Shown: positions 56,795 to 64,000 of the stretch, in pieces | Position numbering within the stretch: the first letter of the stretch is position 1 | Layout: each line of letters opens with the position of its first letter | Source: Snodgrassella alvi | Lineage (GTDB): Bacteria > Pseudomonadota > Gammaproteobacteria > Burkholderiales > Neisseriaceae | Reading direction: 5' to 3' | Length of the DNA stretch: 64,000 nucleotides | Assembly: GCF_002777425.1 (NCBI RefSeq) | Contig: NZ_MDVC01000001.1 | Span: 1 to 64,000 of the forward strand | Made by a program: the position numbers and the translations under genes | The notes under the pieces: model-generated | Told to the model about the DNA's origin: nothing | The model's input: only the letters and a program-made list of their open reading frames with translations | Database searches by the model: none

Positions 56795-56808
56795 TTGATA
56801 TAAATCAA
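56795..56808. promoter_or_regulatory. FNR-binding site
   Basis: TTGATATAAATCAA is a perfect match to TTGAT-N4-ATCAA. It lies 58 bases before fnr and 194 before hemN, placing it for autoregulation of fnr and possibly for control of hemN. Confidence 0.85.
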
Positions 56809-57001
56809 AATTTTTCTAAATAACCCTACATATTATTGACAGATGAATTGAATTTTCCATCAGACCCTGCTCTAATACAAAATAGGCCTATTATATAGTC
56901 ACTGCTTTACTTTACTGCTGCATGTGCTTATTCTACCATAAATAGTTATCATCCCCGTCTATTTCACCAAGCCATTCAACAAGAATAATCATTATTACCC
57001 A

Positions 57002-58387
57002 ATGAACACACCACGCATCAACATAGAATTTGACCGCACTCTTATTGCCTCCTTACCCGCTTCGGGTCCGCGCTACACATCCTACCCTACTGCTGACCGC
57101 TTTAATACCACTTTCACGGCTGTACAGTTACAGACTGCCCTACAGCAGCATATCGGCAGCCAGCCCGTATCCCTGTACGTACACGTACCTTTTTGCAATA
57201 CCATCTGCTACTATTGCGGCTGTAATAAAATCATTACCAAAGATACCAGCCGCGCAGACCTCTATATCCAGTATCTGGACAAAGAGCTGGCACTTCTGGC
57301 GCAAAACTGGCAAGGCAAGCCTATCTTGGCGCAACTGCATTTCGGCGGCGGCACACCCACCTTTCTTAACGACGACCAGCTAAGCCACATCTTTGCCAGC
57401 ATCAGCCGCTACTTTACCCTAAGCAGCCAGGGTGAATACTCCATTGAAATCGACCCACGCAAAGTTACCGCCAGCTCAGTTGCTCATCTGGGCAAACTTG
57501 GCTTTAACCGCATGAGTGTCGGCATTCAGGACTTTAATCCTGCCGTACAGCAGGCAGTTAATCGCATTCAGAGTAAAGCTGAAACCCGCGCCGTAATTGA
57601 AGCCGCACGCAATAATGGCTTTCAGTCAGTCAGCGTTGATTTAATCTATGGCCTGCCACACCAGACAGAAGCTTCCATGCGCTGCACTCTGGATCATGTA
57701 CTGCAATTACAGCCAGATCGCATTGCCATGTATCACTATGCTCACCTGCCGCATTTGTTCAAACCCCAGCGGCGGATTGATACCGCAGTTGTACCAGACA
57801 GTAGTGTCAAACTTGATATCCTGCAAAATACCGTACAATATCTGTTACAGCAAGGCTATATCTTTATTGGTATGGATCATTTTGCCAAACCAGATGACGA
57901 ACTGGCTATTGCTCTGTCAGAAGGACGTCTGCAACGCAATTTTCAGGGTTATTCAACCCATGCCGACTGCGATTTAATTGGCATTGGCGTATCCAGTATT
58001 GGCAAAATAGCCAATATCTACAGTCAGAATGAAAAAGAACTGAACGCTTATTATCAGGCACTGGATGAAAATCGTCTGCCAGTTATGCGTGGCTACCAGC
58101 TTAATGCAGATGATTTACTGCGCCGACAAGTGATACAGGATTTAATGTGTCGCTTCCAGCTCAACTATCACGACTATAGTGCGGCCATACAACAGCCTTT
58201 TCAAACCTATTTCGCAACTGAACAGGTCGATTTACAGCAACTGGCACAGCTTGGTTTACTCAGCCTTACCGATCAGCAATTACAGGTTACCCCAAAAGGG
58301 CGTCTGCTGATTCGCAATATCGCTATGGTGTTTGACTATCATTTACGTCAGAAACGCACAGAAGCCCAGTATTCGCGCACACTATAA
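57002..58387 (+). CDS. hemN: Oxygen-independent coproporphyrinogen III oxidase
   Basis: Radical-SAM enzyme of anaerobic haem synthesis, cytosolic. 461 residues (E. coli 457). HVPFCNTICYYCGCNK with cluster cysteines C65, C69 and C72, the GGGTPTFL segment near 120, and VSVDLIYGLPHQT near 217. Divergent from fnr; haem synthesis by this route is needed without oxygen, so FNR control is sensible. Confidence 0.97.
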   Translation: MNTPRINIEFDRTLIASLPASGPRYTSYPTADRFNTTFTAVQLQTALQQHIGSQPVSLYVHVPFCNTICYYCGCNKIITKDTSRADLYIQYLDKELALLAQNWQGKPILAQLHFGGGTPTFLNDDQLSHIFASISRYFTLSSQGEYSIEIDPRKVTASSVAHLGKLGFNRMSVGIQDFNPAVQQAVNRIQSKAETRAVIEAARNNGFQSVSVDLIYGLPHQTEASMRCTLDHVLQLQPDRIAMYHYAHLPHLFKPQRRIDTAVVPDSSVKLDILQNTVQYLLQQGYIFIGMDHFAKPDDELAIALSEGRLQRNFQGYSTHADCDLIGIGVSSIGKIANIYSQNEKELNAYYQALDENRLPVMRGYQLNADDLLRRQVIQDLMCRFQLNYHDYSAAIQQPFQTYFATEQVDLQQLAQLGLLSLTDQQLQVTPKGRLLIRNIAMVFDYHLRQKRTEAQYSRTL

Positions 58388-58687
58388 CGATTAAATAACA
58401 ATAACCACCACCTGTTTAACTGCACCAAATCATGGTGCAAACTAATAAACGGCATAAACTGCTATTATGCTGTTTATTTAACAACAAATCACCTTGACGG
58501 TTAAAAACTAAACCAGTTCCCATGGCAAATCCCGCCGTTTATGAACTGGTTTTAATTTTTATGACACCGCTGCTGATTAGTCCAATTTACTTCCGACATC
58601 TTTTCAGACACAATTCCCTATCCCTATAGATCATTCTTTAGGCCTAATCAATATATAAATACATCAAACGGCCAATATTCTTAGTAT
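58388..58687. other. Intergenic after hemN
   Basis: Three hundred bases. The only structure is the terminator-like hairpin at 58509-58560. No gene seen. Confidence 0.4.
58509..58560 (+). terminator. Probable hemN terminator
   Basis: Arms AACCAGTTC (58511-58519) and GAACTGGTT (58543-58551), with TTTAATTTTT after the second arm. The loop is long (23 bases). Confidence 0.6.
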
Positions 58688-59320
58688 ATGAATATGTTTA
58701 CTTCACCCGATAGCCTGAACCAGTTTTTGCATTATGCCAGTACCACCACTATCCCGGCGATACTCAATCAGCACCAACAATTGCTGCAACAACTGCCTGT
58801 TACCTTTCGGCGTGCTGCGGTACTCATGCCCTTCGACTGGAATCATGGCACCACACAAATCTGGCTAAGTCAACGCAGTAAGCAGCTACGTCAGCACAGC
58901 GGACAAATCGCCTTTCCGGGCGGCAAACTGGAAGATAATGAAAACAGCATTACTGCTGCATTTCGCGAAAGCGCAGAGGAAGCCGGCCTGATTCGTCACC
59001 AATGGCATCTGGCCGGTACCCTGCCACCATGCTATCTTCCCAGCGGCTTTAAAGTCGTCCCAGTTCTGGCCTGGAGCAATGCACATCTGCAATGGCAGCC
59101 CAACCGTGCTGAAGTCAGCGAAATATTTGCCATTCCCCTGTCCATCGTTCTGGATAGCAGCCAATACCAGCAAAGCATCATGCGTTATCAGCAACGCCGG
59201 CTTCCCATTTACCATTTACATTACCAGCACTGGCATATCTGGGGCGCCACCGCCTGCATGTTACTGCATATGGCACAATGCTATCAGGCATGGTATCGAC
59301 AAATGACATCAGTCCTGTAA
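58688..59320 (+). CDS. nudL: NUDIX hydrolase, CoA pyrophosphatase type
   Basis: 210 residues. The CoA-specific segment LRQHSGQIAFPGGKLEDNEN leads into the Nudix box, which ends FRESAEEAGL. Family members cut CoA and its derivatives to phosphopantetheine and 3',5'-ADP. An ATG at 58694 is an equally possible start. The last 12 bases overlap the end of the convergent gene nnrE. Confidence 0.88.
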   Translation: MNMFTSPDSLNQFLHYASTTTIPAILNQHQQLLQQLPVTFRRAAVLMPFDWNHGTTQIWLSQRSKQLRQHSGQIAFPGGKLEDNENSITAAFRESAEEAGLIRHQWHLAGTLPPCYLPSGFKVVPVLAWSNAHLQWQPNRAEVSEIFAIPLSIVLDSSQYQQSIMRYQQRRLPIYHLHYQHWHIWGATACMLLHMAQCYQAWYRQMTSVL

Positions 59321-59929
59321 ATTAATACACAGCACTTCACCACACAGCTGTCGAACCTGTGCCAGACAATGTGCGGGTTTCAATGCCTGAAAAGCATAGG
59401 TAAGCTGTGCCTGAAAACTGCCACTGGCCACCACATCTCCATCACCGGCCACGCCACTAGGCATATCCAACGCTACCCGGAATACATCAGCCTGAGCCAC
59501 CGCAGCAAAGCATTGCCTGACAATCTGTGGCAGCTCCCCATAAAAACCGGTGCCATACACCGCGTCCACCACTACCTGCATGGATGGCAGTAAAGTGTCC
59601 AACTGCGCGATATCCGCACACTCTACCGTAGCGGGTAAGCTTACCCGATTGGCCGCGGCCAGAACGGATAACTGCTGCCCCTGTAACCACATAATGGTTA
59701 CCGGCCAGTGCTGCTGCACCAATCTCCGTGCCAGCACCAAACCATCACCAGCATTATTACCCTTACCACAAAGCACCAGCGTATGCTGAGGAGACGGAAA
59801 ACGCTCCATCAAATCCTCTGCGGCGCGGCTACCCGCATGTTCCATCATTCTGGCATAGCTCAAACCAGCCTTATTCTGCTCATCTTCCCATGACCTCATC
59901 TGCGTTACAGTCCATACCGGCGTATGCAT
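59309..59929 (-). CDS. nnrE: NAD(P)H-hydrate epimerase (YjeF N-terminal domain, stand-alone)
   Basis: 206 residues from 59929, with AAGGAAG upstream. YjeF_N/AIBP fold: MMEHAGSRAAEDLM, LVLCGKGNNAGDGLVLARRL near 53-72, and VVDAVYGTGFYGEL with the catalytic Asp. Repairs damaged NAD(P)HX by epimerisation. In E. coli this is fused to the ADP-dependent dehydratase (NnrD); here no C-terminal kinase-like domain follows, so NnrD must be separate or absent. Confidence 0.9.
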   Translation of the reverse strand: MHTPVWTVTQMRSWEDEQNKAGLSYARMMEHAGSRAAEDLMERFPSPQHTLVLCGKGNNAGDGLVLARRLVQQHWPVTIMWLQGQQLSVLAAANRVSLPATVECADIAQLDTLLPSMQVVVDAVYGTGFYGELPQIVRQCFAAVAQADVFRVALDMPSGVAGDGDVVASGSFQAQLTYAFQALKPAHCLAQVRQLCGEVLCINLQD

Positions 59930-59968
59930 ATCGCTTCCTTTTCCGAGCAAGGTAGGTAATGATCACGT

Positions 59969-60322
59969 TTAGGTACATTGGCGTTCAATCAGCACACCCA
60001 CCTCTTTGACACCGGCCAGAATGCCCGGCTTCACGACCTTCACCCGCACCCACAATGCCCCGTAACGAGTGAGAATAAATTGCGCCACATATTCAGCCAG
60101 TGCTTCCAGCAACAGAAATTCCTGTTCAGCTAATGCCTCGCGCAAATTCTCAGCGACTCTGGCGTAATGAATCGTATCGTCAATATTATCGCTTTGCGCA
60201 GCCTGCTGAAAATCGGTACCAATATCCAAATCCAGCAGCAAAGTCTGTTGCTGCTGCCGTTCCCACTGATACACGCCAATCAGCGTCTGCACACTCATGC
60301 CATGTAAAAAGATAGTATCCAT
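59969..60322 (-). CDS. folB: Dihydroneopterin aldolase
   Basis: Folate pathway enzyme. 117 residues starting at the ATG at 60322 (MDTIFLHGMSVQTLIGVY); the longer frame needs a TTG. Active-site Glu in LLLEALAEYV and Lys in VKVVKPGILAG. Divergent from plsY, as in many proteobacteria. Another folate gene, folP, is at the right edge of the window. Confidence 0.95.
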   Translation of the reverse strand: MDTIFLHGMSVQTLIGVYQWERQQQQTLLLDLDIGTDFQQAAQSDNIDDTIHYARVAENLREALAEQEFLLLEALAEYVAQFILTRYGALWVRVKVVKPGILAGVKEVGVLIERQCT

Positions 60323-60380
60323 GTCCAACTCACTGGGCTAAAATGCAAACCCTTAGATTGTAGACTAAAGAAACCGCTTT

Positions 60381-60983
60381 ATGGCTAACTACTTTGCAAT
60401 TATCGGTGCCTATTTGTTGGGTTCACTGTCTTTTGCCGTTATCGTTTCACGCTGCATGGGCATGCCCGACCCGCACAGCTATGGTTCTGGCAACCCCGGT
60501 GCCACCAATGTCCTGCGTAGCGGCAGAAAAAGTGCTGCCGCCCTTACCCTGCTTGGCGATGCATTCAAAGGCTGGCTGGCCGTCTGGCTGGCAGAGCATT
60601 ATCAGGCTACATGGCAGTTAGATAACAGCATCATTGCCATCGTGGCAGTAGCGGTGCTTATCGGCCACATGTGGCCGGTATTTTTCAAATTTAAAGGAGG
60701 CAAAGGCGTAGCTACTGCATTGGGCGTGCTACTGGCCTTATCATGGCCAACTGCACTGATTTGCGCTGCTGTCTGGCTTGTCATCGCCTTTGGCTTCAAA
60801 GTATCCTCATTGGCCGCATTAATTGCCACACTGATCAGCCCGTTTATCGCCTGGTGGTTTATGCCACAAACAAGCTGGGTATTTGCCGTTATTGTGATTG
60901 ATTTACTCGTGCTGTACCGACACAAAAGCAATATTAAAAATCTGTTCAGCGGGCGTGAAAGCAAAATCGGCGAAAGCAAATAA
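60381..60983 (+). CDS. plsY: Acyl-phosphate glycerol-3-phosphate acyltransferase
   Basis: 200 residues with five transmembrane helices. PlsY motifs: SYGSGNPGATNVLR near residue 33 and FKGGKGVATALG near 103. Inner-membrane enzyme making lysophosphatidate from acyl-phosphate. Divergent from folB over about 60 bases. Confidence 0.96.
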   Translation: MANYFAIIGAYLLGSLSFAVIVSRCMGMPDPHSYGSGNPGATNVLRSGRKSAAALTLLGDAFKGWLAVWLAEHYQATWQLDNSIIAIVAVAVLIGHMWPVFFKFKGGKGVATALGVLLALSWPTALICAAVWLVIAFGFKVSSLAALIATLISPFIAWWFMPQTSWVFAVIVIDLLVLYRHKSNIKNLFSGRESKIGESK

Positions 60984-61000
60984 AGCACACTGCAACAGCC

Positions 61001-61037
61001 AATAAAAAAGACAGTTATCACAACTGTCTTTTTTATT
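61001..61037. terminator. Bidirectional terminator between plsY and the dedA-like gene
   Basis: Arms AATAAAAAAGACAGTT and AACTGTCTTTTTTATT with loop ATCAC, perfect over 16 bp. Confidence 0.95.
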
Positions 61038-61056
61038 AATACGAAAATTCCGGGAT

Positions 61057-61731
61057 TTATTTCAAATTTTGCTTTTGCTGCTTGCGATTACGCCGACGCT
61101 GACGAATTTCAGCAATCTTGCGTTTAAAAAACTGCACACGCTGGCGTTTTTTCCACCAGTAATACAATAAAGCCAGCACACCAATACCAATGACAATATA
61201 CACAACTGCCTGAAACTGATGCACCTTATGCATCAGCCAGTCGATGTTTTCCGCACCATATTCACCCAGATATACCCAGACAGGCACCGAAATCATCGCA
61301 GCCAGACCATCCATCAGCAAAAACTTCAGAATGGAAACCTTACCACTGATACCTGCCGTAATATAAATCGGCGTACGCAATCCCGGCAGAAAACGGGCGA
61401 TAAACAGCACCCGGCTGCCATACTTATCAAATTTATCCTGCACCTGAGCATAACGCTTTGGCGTCATTACCCGCTGCACAAAACGGAATTTCAGAATACG
61501 ATGACCGAATACCCGCCCGGCAGTAAACATCAGGCCATCACCTACCAGCACACCGGCCATGCCTACTACAAACATCGTATGCACATTCGCGTGCCCCAGA
61601 CCGGCAATCACACCACCAGTAACCAGCGTTACATCTTCGGGTATTGGCACGCCAAAGCCACAGGCCACCAATACCAGAAATACAGCTGCATAGCCATATT
61701 CAGTAAAAAAAGCTTCCAGCAATGCAAACAT
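61057..61731 (-). CDS. DedA family inner-membrane protein
   Basis: 224 residues. Motifs of the DedA/VTT family: ACGFGVPIPEDVTLVTGGVI near 24-43 with the membrane acidic residues, and ARFLPGLRTPIYITAGISGK near 112. A basic C-terminal tail (KKRQRVQFFKRKIAEIRQRR) is cytosolic. DedA proteins support undecaprenyl-phosphate or phospholipid flipping and membrane-potential-dependent stress resistance. Follows glmM by about 37 bases and may be co-transcribed. Confidence 0.93.
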   Translation of the reverse strand: MFALLEAFFTEYGYAAVFLVLVACGFGVPIPEDVTLVTGGVIAGLGHANVHTMFVVGMAGVLVGDGLMFTAGRVFGHRILKFRFVQRVMTPKRYAQVQDKFDKYGSRVLFIARFLPGLRTPIYITAGISGKVSILKFLLMDGLAAMISVPVWVYLGEYGAENIDWLMHKVHQFQAVVYIVIGIGVLALLYYWWKKRQRVQFFKRKIAEIRQRRRNRKQQKQNLK

Positions 61732-61768
61732 AAAATGCCCGTTCTTCTCTCATTCTGGCCGGACAGAT

Positions 61769-63112
61769 TTAATCCGCCAAACCCGCCACAATCGCATCAG
61801 CAATTTTTTCAGCTGCCTGCCGCGCAACTTCAGTTTGGCGTGCTTCCACCATCACCCGCACCACCGGTTCCGTTCCTGATGGACGAAGTACCACGCGTCC
61901 ATTTTCTCCAAGTTGTGCTGTTACCTCGTCTGCCACCGGTGTGGCAATACTCTGCCAGTCCTGATCCGGTTCAATATGGACATTAATCATGGTTTGCGGA
62001 AAAGGCTGCCAATCAGTAAGTATACTGGCCAAATCCTGCTGTAAATCCTGCAAGGCTGCAAAGACCTGTAAAGCTGCGATAATCCCATCACCAGTATTAT
62101 GTTTATCCAGACAAACAATATGGCCAGAGGCCTCACCTCCCAACGACCATCGGTGCTGATGCAACTGTTCCAGCACATAACGGTCACCTACTTTGGCGCG
62201 GACAAAATCAATGCCCTGCTGTTTAAATGCCTGTTCCATCGCCAGATTGGTCATAACCGTGCCAACCACACCGCCATGCAGACAACCAGATGCAGCACGT
62301 GCCTTGGCAATAACATAAATCAGCGCATCACCATCATAAACTTTGCCAACCTTGTCCACCATCATCAGCCGATCACCGTCACCATCCAGCGCAATACCGT
62401 AATCAGCCTCATTCTGTAATACTGCTGCCTGCAATGATTTAGTATAGGTGGCACCGATTTTCTGATTGATATTATAGCCATCAGGTTTATCACCAATGCA
62501 TACCACATCTGCACCCAACTCGTGGAAAACTTTGGGAGCCACATCATAAGCTGCACCATTGGCGGTATCTACCACCAGCTTTAAACCACGCAAATTCAGA
62601 TGACTGGGAAAAGTAGACTTGCAAAATTCAATATAACGGTCAACCGCACCATTAATACGCCGGGCACGACCGAGCTGGCTGGAAGGCACAGTCTGCACCG
62701 GTTTTTCCAGTTCTGCTTCAATTTCCAGCTCCAGATGGTCACTTAGCTTCACTCCACCCTCAGCAAAAAATTTAATCCCGTTATCGTGATAGGCGTTATG
62801 TGAAGCAGAAATCATCACCCCGCAATCCAGACGCAGCGCACGGGTTAAATACGCCACCCCCGGCGTAGGCAAAGGCCCAGTAAGCAGCACATTCACACCT
62901 GCCGCAGTAAAACCGGCCTCCATCGCTGCTTCCAGCATATAGCCAGAAATACGCGTATCCTTACCAATCAGCACAGTAGGCTGATGATCAGTTCCATGCT
63001 GCACTAAGACATGACCGGCGGCATAAGCCAATTTCAGTACAAATTCAGGCGTAATCGGAAACTTGCCTACCTCACCACGTATCCCGTCAGTACCGAAATA
63101 TTTCTTTGCCAT
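61769..63112 (-). CDS. glmM: Phosphoglucosamine mutase
   Basis: Converts glucosamine-6-P to glucosamine-1-P for UDP-GlcNAc synthesis. 447 residues from 63112 ([13 protein letters not shown]), with GGAG seven bases upstream. Phosphoserine loop ISASHN (Ser104 as the phosphoacceptor by position before His), metal-binding DGDGDR near 245, sugar-binding GEASGH near 330, and C-terminal [12 protein letters not shown] phosphate loop. The upstream folP-glmM order is a known bacterial arrangement. Confidence 0.97.
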   Translation of the reverse strand: MAKKYFGTDGIRGEVGKFPITPEFVLKLAYAAGHVLVQHGTDHQPTVLIGKDTRISGYMLEAAMEAGFTAAGVNVLLTGPLPTPGVAYLTRALRLDCGVMISASHNAYHDNGIKFFAEGGVKLSDHLELEIEAELEKPVQTVPSSQLGRARRINGAVDRYIEFCKSTFPSHLNLRGLKLVVDTANGAAYDVAPKVFHELGADVVCIGDKPDGYNINQKIGATYTKSLQAAVLQNEADYGIALDGDGDRLMMVDKVGKVYDGDALIYVIAKARAASGCLHGGVVGTVMTNLAMEQAFKQQGIDFVRAKVGDRYVLEQLHQHRWSLGGEASGHIVCLDKHNTGDGIIAALQVFAALQDLQQDLASILTDWQPFPQTMINVHIEPDQDWQSIATPVADEVTAQLGENGRVVLRPSGTEPVVRVMVEARQTEVARQAAEKIADAIVAGLAD

Positions 63113-63372
63113 TACCAGCTCCAAGCATTTAAAACAAGACTGTTATTGTAGAACAGGCATAGCCGTTCAGTCAGTAAATAAAATGGTATTTAAGAATTCA
63201 TTCAACTAATATCCCCCAATACGCATACTATTTCCAGCTAAAGCATGCAGCCAGACACTTAATCATACGCCTATTGCCAATCATATCTTATAGCCACTTT
63301 TATCTATTATCCAAATATTGCCAAAATGACAAACCCATAACAGCAACTGACACAGATAAAGCAAATATTCTT

Positions 63373-64000
63373 TCACGACACACGAGCGCCCAAAGCAGCC
63401 CATACCTGCAAACCTTGCCGGGTTTCACGCACATCATGTACCCGTACAATCGCAGCCCCTCGTGCCACTGCTGCCACTGCCGCCACAACACTGCCAGCAA
63501 CCCGCTGCTGCGGGTCTGTTTCAGCAGTGAGCAAACCAATCATCGTTTTACGCGACACACCAATCAGCGCCGGACAGCCCGCAAGTGTCTGCCATACTGC
63601 AAAATCCTGCATCAAAGCAATATTATGCTCAAGAGTTTTGCCAAAACCAAAACCCGGGTCTACCGTCAGGCGCCTGCGGGTAATACCAGCCTGTTCACAT
63701 ACCCGTACTCGCTGTTGCAAATACCGACTAACCTCTAACACCACATCCTCATAGACAGGATTATGCTGCATATTCTCCGGCTGCCCCTGCATATGCATCA
63801 GACACACCCCTACATCCTGCTGCTGCGCCAGCAAAGCTACTGCATCAGCATCTTCCAGTGCCTGAATATCATTAATCCCATCCGCGAGCTGCTGTTCGAG
63901 TAACTGGCGCATTACCCATGCACGTCGCGTATCCACCGTTAACGGCACATTCCAGGTGATCAATTCACGTAATACTGGCTCAATCCGCGCCCACTCCTCC
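63373..64000 (-). CDS. folP: Dihydropteroate synthase, N terminus beyond the window
   Basis: Partial: the frame is open through 64000 (reading EEWARIEPVLRELITW inward), so the start is outside. Visible TIM-barrel motifs: DGINDIQAL, CLMHMQGQPENMQ, TVDPGFGFGKT with the pterin-binding residues, and IGVSRKTMIG. Condenses p-aminobenzoate with the pterin pyrophosphate; target of sulfonamides. Upstream of glmM on the same strand with a 260-base gap. Confidence 0.95.
   Translation of the reverse strand, partial: EEWARIEPVLRELITWNVPLTVDTRRAWVMRQLLEQQLADGINDIQALEDADAVALLAQQQDVGVCLMHMQGQPENMQHNPVYEDVVLEVSRYLQQRVRVCEQAGITRRRLTVDPGFGFGKTLEHNIALMQDFAVWQTLAGCPALIGVSRKTMIGLLTAETDPQQRVAGSVVAAVAAVARGAAIVRVHDVRETRQGLQVWAALGARVS

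Noticed and set aside
61219-61986. 255-codon open frame on the plus strand
   Set aside because: Antisense to dedA and glmM, both of which are clear; low-complexity His/Gln/Pro composition.

Overview
The window looks like a chromosomal segment of a Neisseriaceae betaproteobacterium with moderately low GC. The protein sequences read as neisserial throughout. The fur / bamE / dapB block and the aroQ-accB-accC-prmA block follow the order I know from Neisseria, and a simDUS-like uptake word (GGCTGCCTGAA) sits in an inverted repeat between accC and prmA. A bee-gut Snodgrassella-type organism would fit the AT content and the interbacterial-toxin cargo, but that is an inference and not something the sequence proves.

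Layout. 1-6.9 kb: htpG (-), then a conserved hypothetical, a low-molecular-weight phosphatase, yebC, a small protein, a VanZ-like protein and pepP (+). 6.9-9.8 kb: hslO flanked by duplicated, decayed copies of a Tlde1-like toxin with a small membrane protein that is probably its immunity partner. 9.9-13.8 kb: an IS3-type remnant, then a minus-strand operon headed by a secreted-type HExxH metallopeptidase (VgrG-related family) and followed by five tandem paralogous lipoproteins; every spacer in the array is a decayed copy of the last ~46 codons of the peptidase. 14-15.4 kb: an HPP-family membrane protein divergent from a TetR regulator across an 18-bp perfect inverted repeat. 15.7-24.7 kb: housekeeping genes (hydrolase, 2Fe-2S ferredoxin, spermidine-synthase-like protein, purC, a yqjD/E/K-like set, dapD, aat, fur, bamE, dapB) with one nitroreductase pseudogene. 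24.8-30.6 kb: a second accessory region holding an XRE-ImmA/IrrE peptidase with an unknown partner, a copper-storage four-helix protein, a DksA-type zinc finger, an lpxK fragment, an S24 repressor with repeated operators, and about 1 kb without genes.

30.6-64 kb is mostly core: moaC/mogA, pntAB, a Fur-box siderophore-binding lipoprotein, a guanidinium exporter behind a guanidine-II riboswitch, gloA, queA, the aroQ-accB-accC-prmA cluster, argA, yggX, a CysE-like acetyltransferase, ppk1, dut, coaBC, potGHI with a PuuB-like oxidase, an fnr/hemN pair sharing a perfect FNR site, nudL, nnrE, folB, plsY, dedA, glmM and a folP cut by the window edge. A degenerate accessory pair lies at about 39 kb.

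The most unusual part is 10.2-13.8 kb. One effector-like gene is translationally coupled (ATGA) to the first of five lipoproteins, and each repeat unit carries the effector tail plus a lipoprotein with a period of about 600-614 bp. The tails have been inactivated by at least three distinct lesions while all five lipoprotein frames remain open. This is what an expanding immunity bank built by tandem duplication would look like.
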